In this document: positions 62,076-64,000 of the stretch, one piece after another
Layout of the letters: the number at the start of each line of letters is the position of its first letter
Position numbering within the stretch: the stretch's first letter is position 1
Origin: Streptomyces sp. Ru71
Lineage (GTDB): Bacteria; Actinomycetota; Actinomycetes; Streptomycetales; Streptomycetaceae
Direction: 5' to 3'
DNA length: 64,000 bases
Assembly: GCF_002920535.1 (NCBI RefSeq)
Contig: NZ_PQSS01000001.1
Location: 62,001 to 126,000, forward strand
Notes under the pieces: model-generated
Database searches by the model: none
The model's input: the letters and a program-made list of their open reading frames with translations, nothing else
Told to the model about the DNA's origin: nothing
Position numbers and translations under genes: made by a program

Positions 62076-63518
62076 TCAGTCGTCGGCGTCGGGAGCGGCC
62101 ACCTGCCACCGGTCGTGCGGGTGACGGCGCAGGTAGAGGACGTGGTAGAGGGACGCCGCGACGACGACTGCGCCGGTGAGCGCGAGGTCGCGTCCGGCCT
62201 GCTGGTACAGGACGTATCCGACCGAGGCCAGCACGACGACGGGCGCCAGGGGCCACAGCGGCATCCGCCAGGCGGGGCGGCCGCGCAGCGGTGCCCGGCG
62301 GGCGGCCAGCGCGGCCAGGGCGAGCAGGACGTAGACGACGGCGAGGATGGCGCCGGTGGCCTCGTACAGCGTCGACAGATCGACGAAGGCGGCCAGTGCC
62401 GCCCCGGGCAGGCTGATGACCAGGGTGGCGACCCAGGGGGAGCCGAAGCGCGGGTGGAGGCGGGTCAGCGCCCGGTTGACCGGTGCGGGCCAGGCCCGGT
62501 CGCGGCCGGAGGCGTAGACGACCCGCGCGTTCTGCAGCACCATCACCAGGACCGCGTTGAGGATGGCCAGCGCGACACACAGGTCGATCACCGTGGCCGT
62601 GGTGTCGCCGGCCCAGCCGCGCACCAGGTCGGAGAAGGTGGCGGTGGACAGGGTCTCGGTCGACGCGGTGCCGAGGACCGCCGCGACCGCGGGTACGACG
62701 ATGACGGCGGCACCGATGAACAGCGACCAGAAGACGGCCCGCGCCACGTTGCGGCGCGGCTGGTGGATCTCCTCCGCGAGGTAGGAGGCGGTGCCGAAGC
62801 CGTTGACCACGAACATCGCGGCGGCCAGCCCGGAGACGAGCAGACCGGCGGTGAACGTGGCCTGCCCGGCGGTGGCCGCGGACACCTCGGGGTGGACGAG
62901 CACCGACGGGGAACGCTCGGCGTGGGCCAGGCCGAGCACGGCCACCACCACGGCGGCCACCACCTCCAGCACCAGGAACGCCCCGGTCACCAGGGCGTTC
63001 GACTTCACGTCCAGTACGGCCGTGGCGATCGCCACCAGCATGACGGCGCAGCCGGCGACCTGCGGGTCCACCTGCACCAGGTCGGCCAGCTAGTCGGCCG
63101 TCCCGAGCGCGATCACCGGGGGGATGACGACGAGCATCGCGATGGTCATCGCGAAGGTCACCCAGCCCAGGAAGCGACCGAGCAGCGCGTCGACCATGGC
63201 GTACTCACCGCCGGACGACGGTGTCAGCGTGCCCAGTTCGGCGTAGCACGCGCCCACCGCGACCGAGATGACGATGCCCACCACGATGGTCAGCGGAGCG
63301 CCGGTGCCCTGACCGGCGAACAGCTCGGGGACGAGGATGAACAGCGACGAGGCGGGGGTGATGCAGGACAGCGTGAGCAGGACCGCGCCCACGGGGCCGA
63401 GCACCCGGGCGAGCGCGGTGGGTGCCGGGATGCCGCCGGCCGCGGCGGGCGCGGGGGTCGAGGACGCGGGCGTCGGAGGGGAGGCGCCGTGCGGTGTGTC
63501 GGCAGGAGTGTGCGTCAT
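62076..63518 (-). pseudogene. APC family amino acid permease interrupted by an in-frame amber codon
   Basis: The frame from ATG 63518 runs through VGAVLLTLSCITPASSLFILVPELF and an EYAMVDALLGRFLGWVTFAMT region, typical of APC permeases, and stops at TAG 63092-63090 (GTAD-stop-LADLVQV). The same frame continues beyond it for 338 codons to 62076 with the remaining membrane segments (for example GFGTASYLAEEIHQPRRNVARAVFWSL). One substitution restoring TAC (Tyr), as expected in GTADYL, would give a normal 480-residue transporter. So it is a nonsense allele or a base error, not a frameshift. The cargo is probably an amino acid or amine. Divergent from a TetR gene. Confidence 0.85.
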
Positions 63519-63563
63519 GGAGGTGCATCCCCGGGGATCGGGCGGCTGGCCGCGAGCGGATGA

Positions 63564-63580
63564 CTTGAACGGGGTTCAAG
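63564..63580. promoter_or_regulatory. Operator CTTGAACGGGGTTCAAG (permease side)
   Basis: A perfect 17-bp palindrome (CTTGAAC / GTTCAAG around GGG), 46 bp upstream of the permease start. A second copy with two base changes sits at 63654-63670 beside the TetR gene. A further half-site TTTGAACGT lies between (63585-63593). Confidence 0.7.
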
Positions 63581-63653
63581 GAAGTTTGAACGTCATACAA
63601 GATGTGGAAGGCGGTCCGGCTCTGTCAATAGGCGGACGCGGAACCCATGAAAA

Positions 63654-63670
63654 CTTGACCGGCGTTCAAG
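63654..63670. promoter_or_regulatory. Operator CTTGACCGGCGTTCAAG (tetR side)
   Basis: A copy of the 63564 palindrome, 90 bp centre to centre, lying 20 bp before TAGACT (63690-63695), a good -10 whose start point would fall on or beside GTG 63703. It therefore overlaps the tetR -35 region, as expected for autorepression. Confidence 0.7.
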
Positions 63671-63702
63671 GTCTGTAGGAGTGCGCCGCTAGACTGGTCG
63701 CC

Positions 63703-64000
63703 GTGACGGCACAGGTGGCACGACGAAGGCGCGGCGGGGCGATCGCCCGTGAGCGCATGCTCGACGAGGCGATGCGAGCCATCGCCGAGCACGGCCTGGC
63801 CGAGCTCACCATGTCCGGGCTCGCGGAGCGCCTGGGTACGTCTGGCGGGCACATCCTGTACTACTTCGGCACCAAGGACCGTCTGCTCCTCGAAGCGCTG
63901 CGCTGGAGCGAGGACCGGCTCACCGAGGAGCGGCGGGCCCTGCTGTCGCGGCGCACCACCGTCAACCGCCGCCTCGACGCCTTCCTGGAGCTCTACCTGC
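63703..64000 (+). CDS. TetR family regulator (3' truncated by window)
   Basis: Begins at GTG 63703 and is still open at the window edge (99 codons). The helix-turn-helix is complete: MLDEAMRAIAEHGLAELTMSGL, then LGTSGGHILYYFGTKDRLLLEAL, clear TetR features. It is preceded by a leaderless-type promoter and by two matching palindromes, one on each side of the divergent region, so it very probably represses itself and the permease-amidohydrolase genes. Ligand unknown; a substrate of the amidohydrolase is a natural guess. Confidence 0.88.
   Translation, partial: MTAQVARRRRGGAIARERMLDEAMRAIAEHGLAELTMSGLAERLGTSGGHILYYFGTKDRLLLEALRWSEDRLTEERRALLSRRTTVNRRLDAFLELYL

Noticed and set aside
63090..63092. 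Pyrrolysine or other programmed amber decoding in the permease
   Set aside because: APC permeases need no such residue, no pyl genes are visible, and the expected residue is Tyr, one base away.

Overview
The window is high-GC actinobacterial DNA and almost certainly Streptomyces. Evidence: about 70% or more GC by eye with strong third-position GC bias, GTG starts, leaderless promoters, a large ATPase-LuxR (LAL) regulator, FUSC, GH15, SGNH-ricin and YdeP-type formate dehydrogenase genes, and a 25-residue bL37-like ribosomal protein. No tRNA, rRNA, insertion sequence, integrase or CRISPR array was seen.

1-15.5 kb: steroid catabolism island. A KstD-type flavoprotein (cut by the window edge) and a second FAD dehydrogenase face a five-gene run in the mycobacterial/rhodococcal order hsaA-hsaD-hsaC-hsaB, then a MaoC/Hsd4B-type enoyl-CoA hydratase (frameshifted), a KstD and an SDR. 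Opposite lie an esterase, an SDR and a luciferase-like monooxygenase (an overlapping operon), a 3alpha/20beta-hydroxysteroid dehydrogenase and a TetR regulator. Together these would dehydrogenate ring A, hydroxylate and cleave the secosteroid aromatic ring, hydrolyse the meta-cleavage product, and trim side chains or hydroxyls. Two promoters share a near-identical 15-bp palindrome, and a separate 34-bp palindrome covers the monooxygenase promoter. A roughly 540-bp array of about 30 degenerate 17-bp repeats separates the hydroxysteroid dehydrogenase from the TetR gene.

15.5-19 kb: hotdog thioesterase, FUSC membrane protein, and an ArsR-SRPBCC fusion regulator. 19-28.7 kb: two paralogous 771-residue FdhF/YdeP molybdoenzymes with fdhD and a LysR regulator. 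Between them lie a GreA-like factor, the bL37-like gene and a histone-H1-like DNA-binding protein. The second fdhF is coupled to a frameshifted FAD oxidoreductase.

28.7-34.6 kb: the lower mandelate branch, with benzoylformate decarboxylase, benzaldehyde dehydrogenase (frameshift at its extreme 3' end), an aromatic-acid MFS transporter, a divergent LysR regulator and a VOC protein. 34.6-46.6 kb: secreted GH5 endoglycoceramidase-like enzyme, secreted SGNH hydrolase with ricin lectin, methyltransferase, small membrane protein, LAL regulator, NmrA-like protein, glutamate-cysteine ligase family protein and small unknowns. 46.6-57.3 kb: cytochrome oxidase subunit I, GH15, PAP2 protein, SDR and pntAB transhydrogenase. 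57.3-64 kb: DinB/DUF664, DUF1275, AI-2E family permease, STAS-like protein, YtcJ-type amidohydrolase, an APC permease broken by an in-frame amber codon, and a divergent TetR gene cut by the window edge, with two matching 17-bp operators between the last two.

The strongest unexplained signals are the shared steroid operator, the 34-bp palindrome, the 17-bp array, short tandem copies at or just beyond stop codons at several genes, and four apparent reading-frame lesions that could be real decay or sequence errors.
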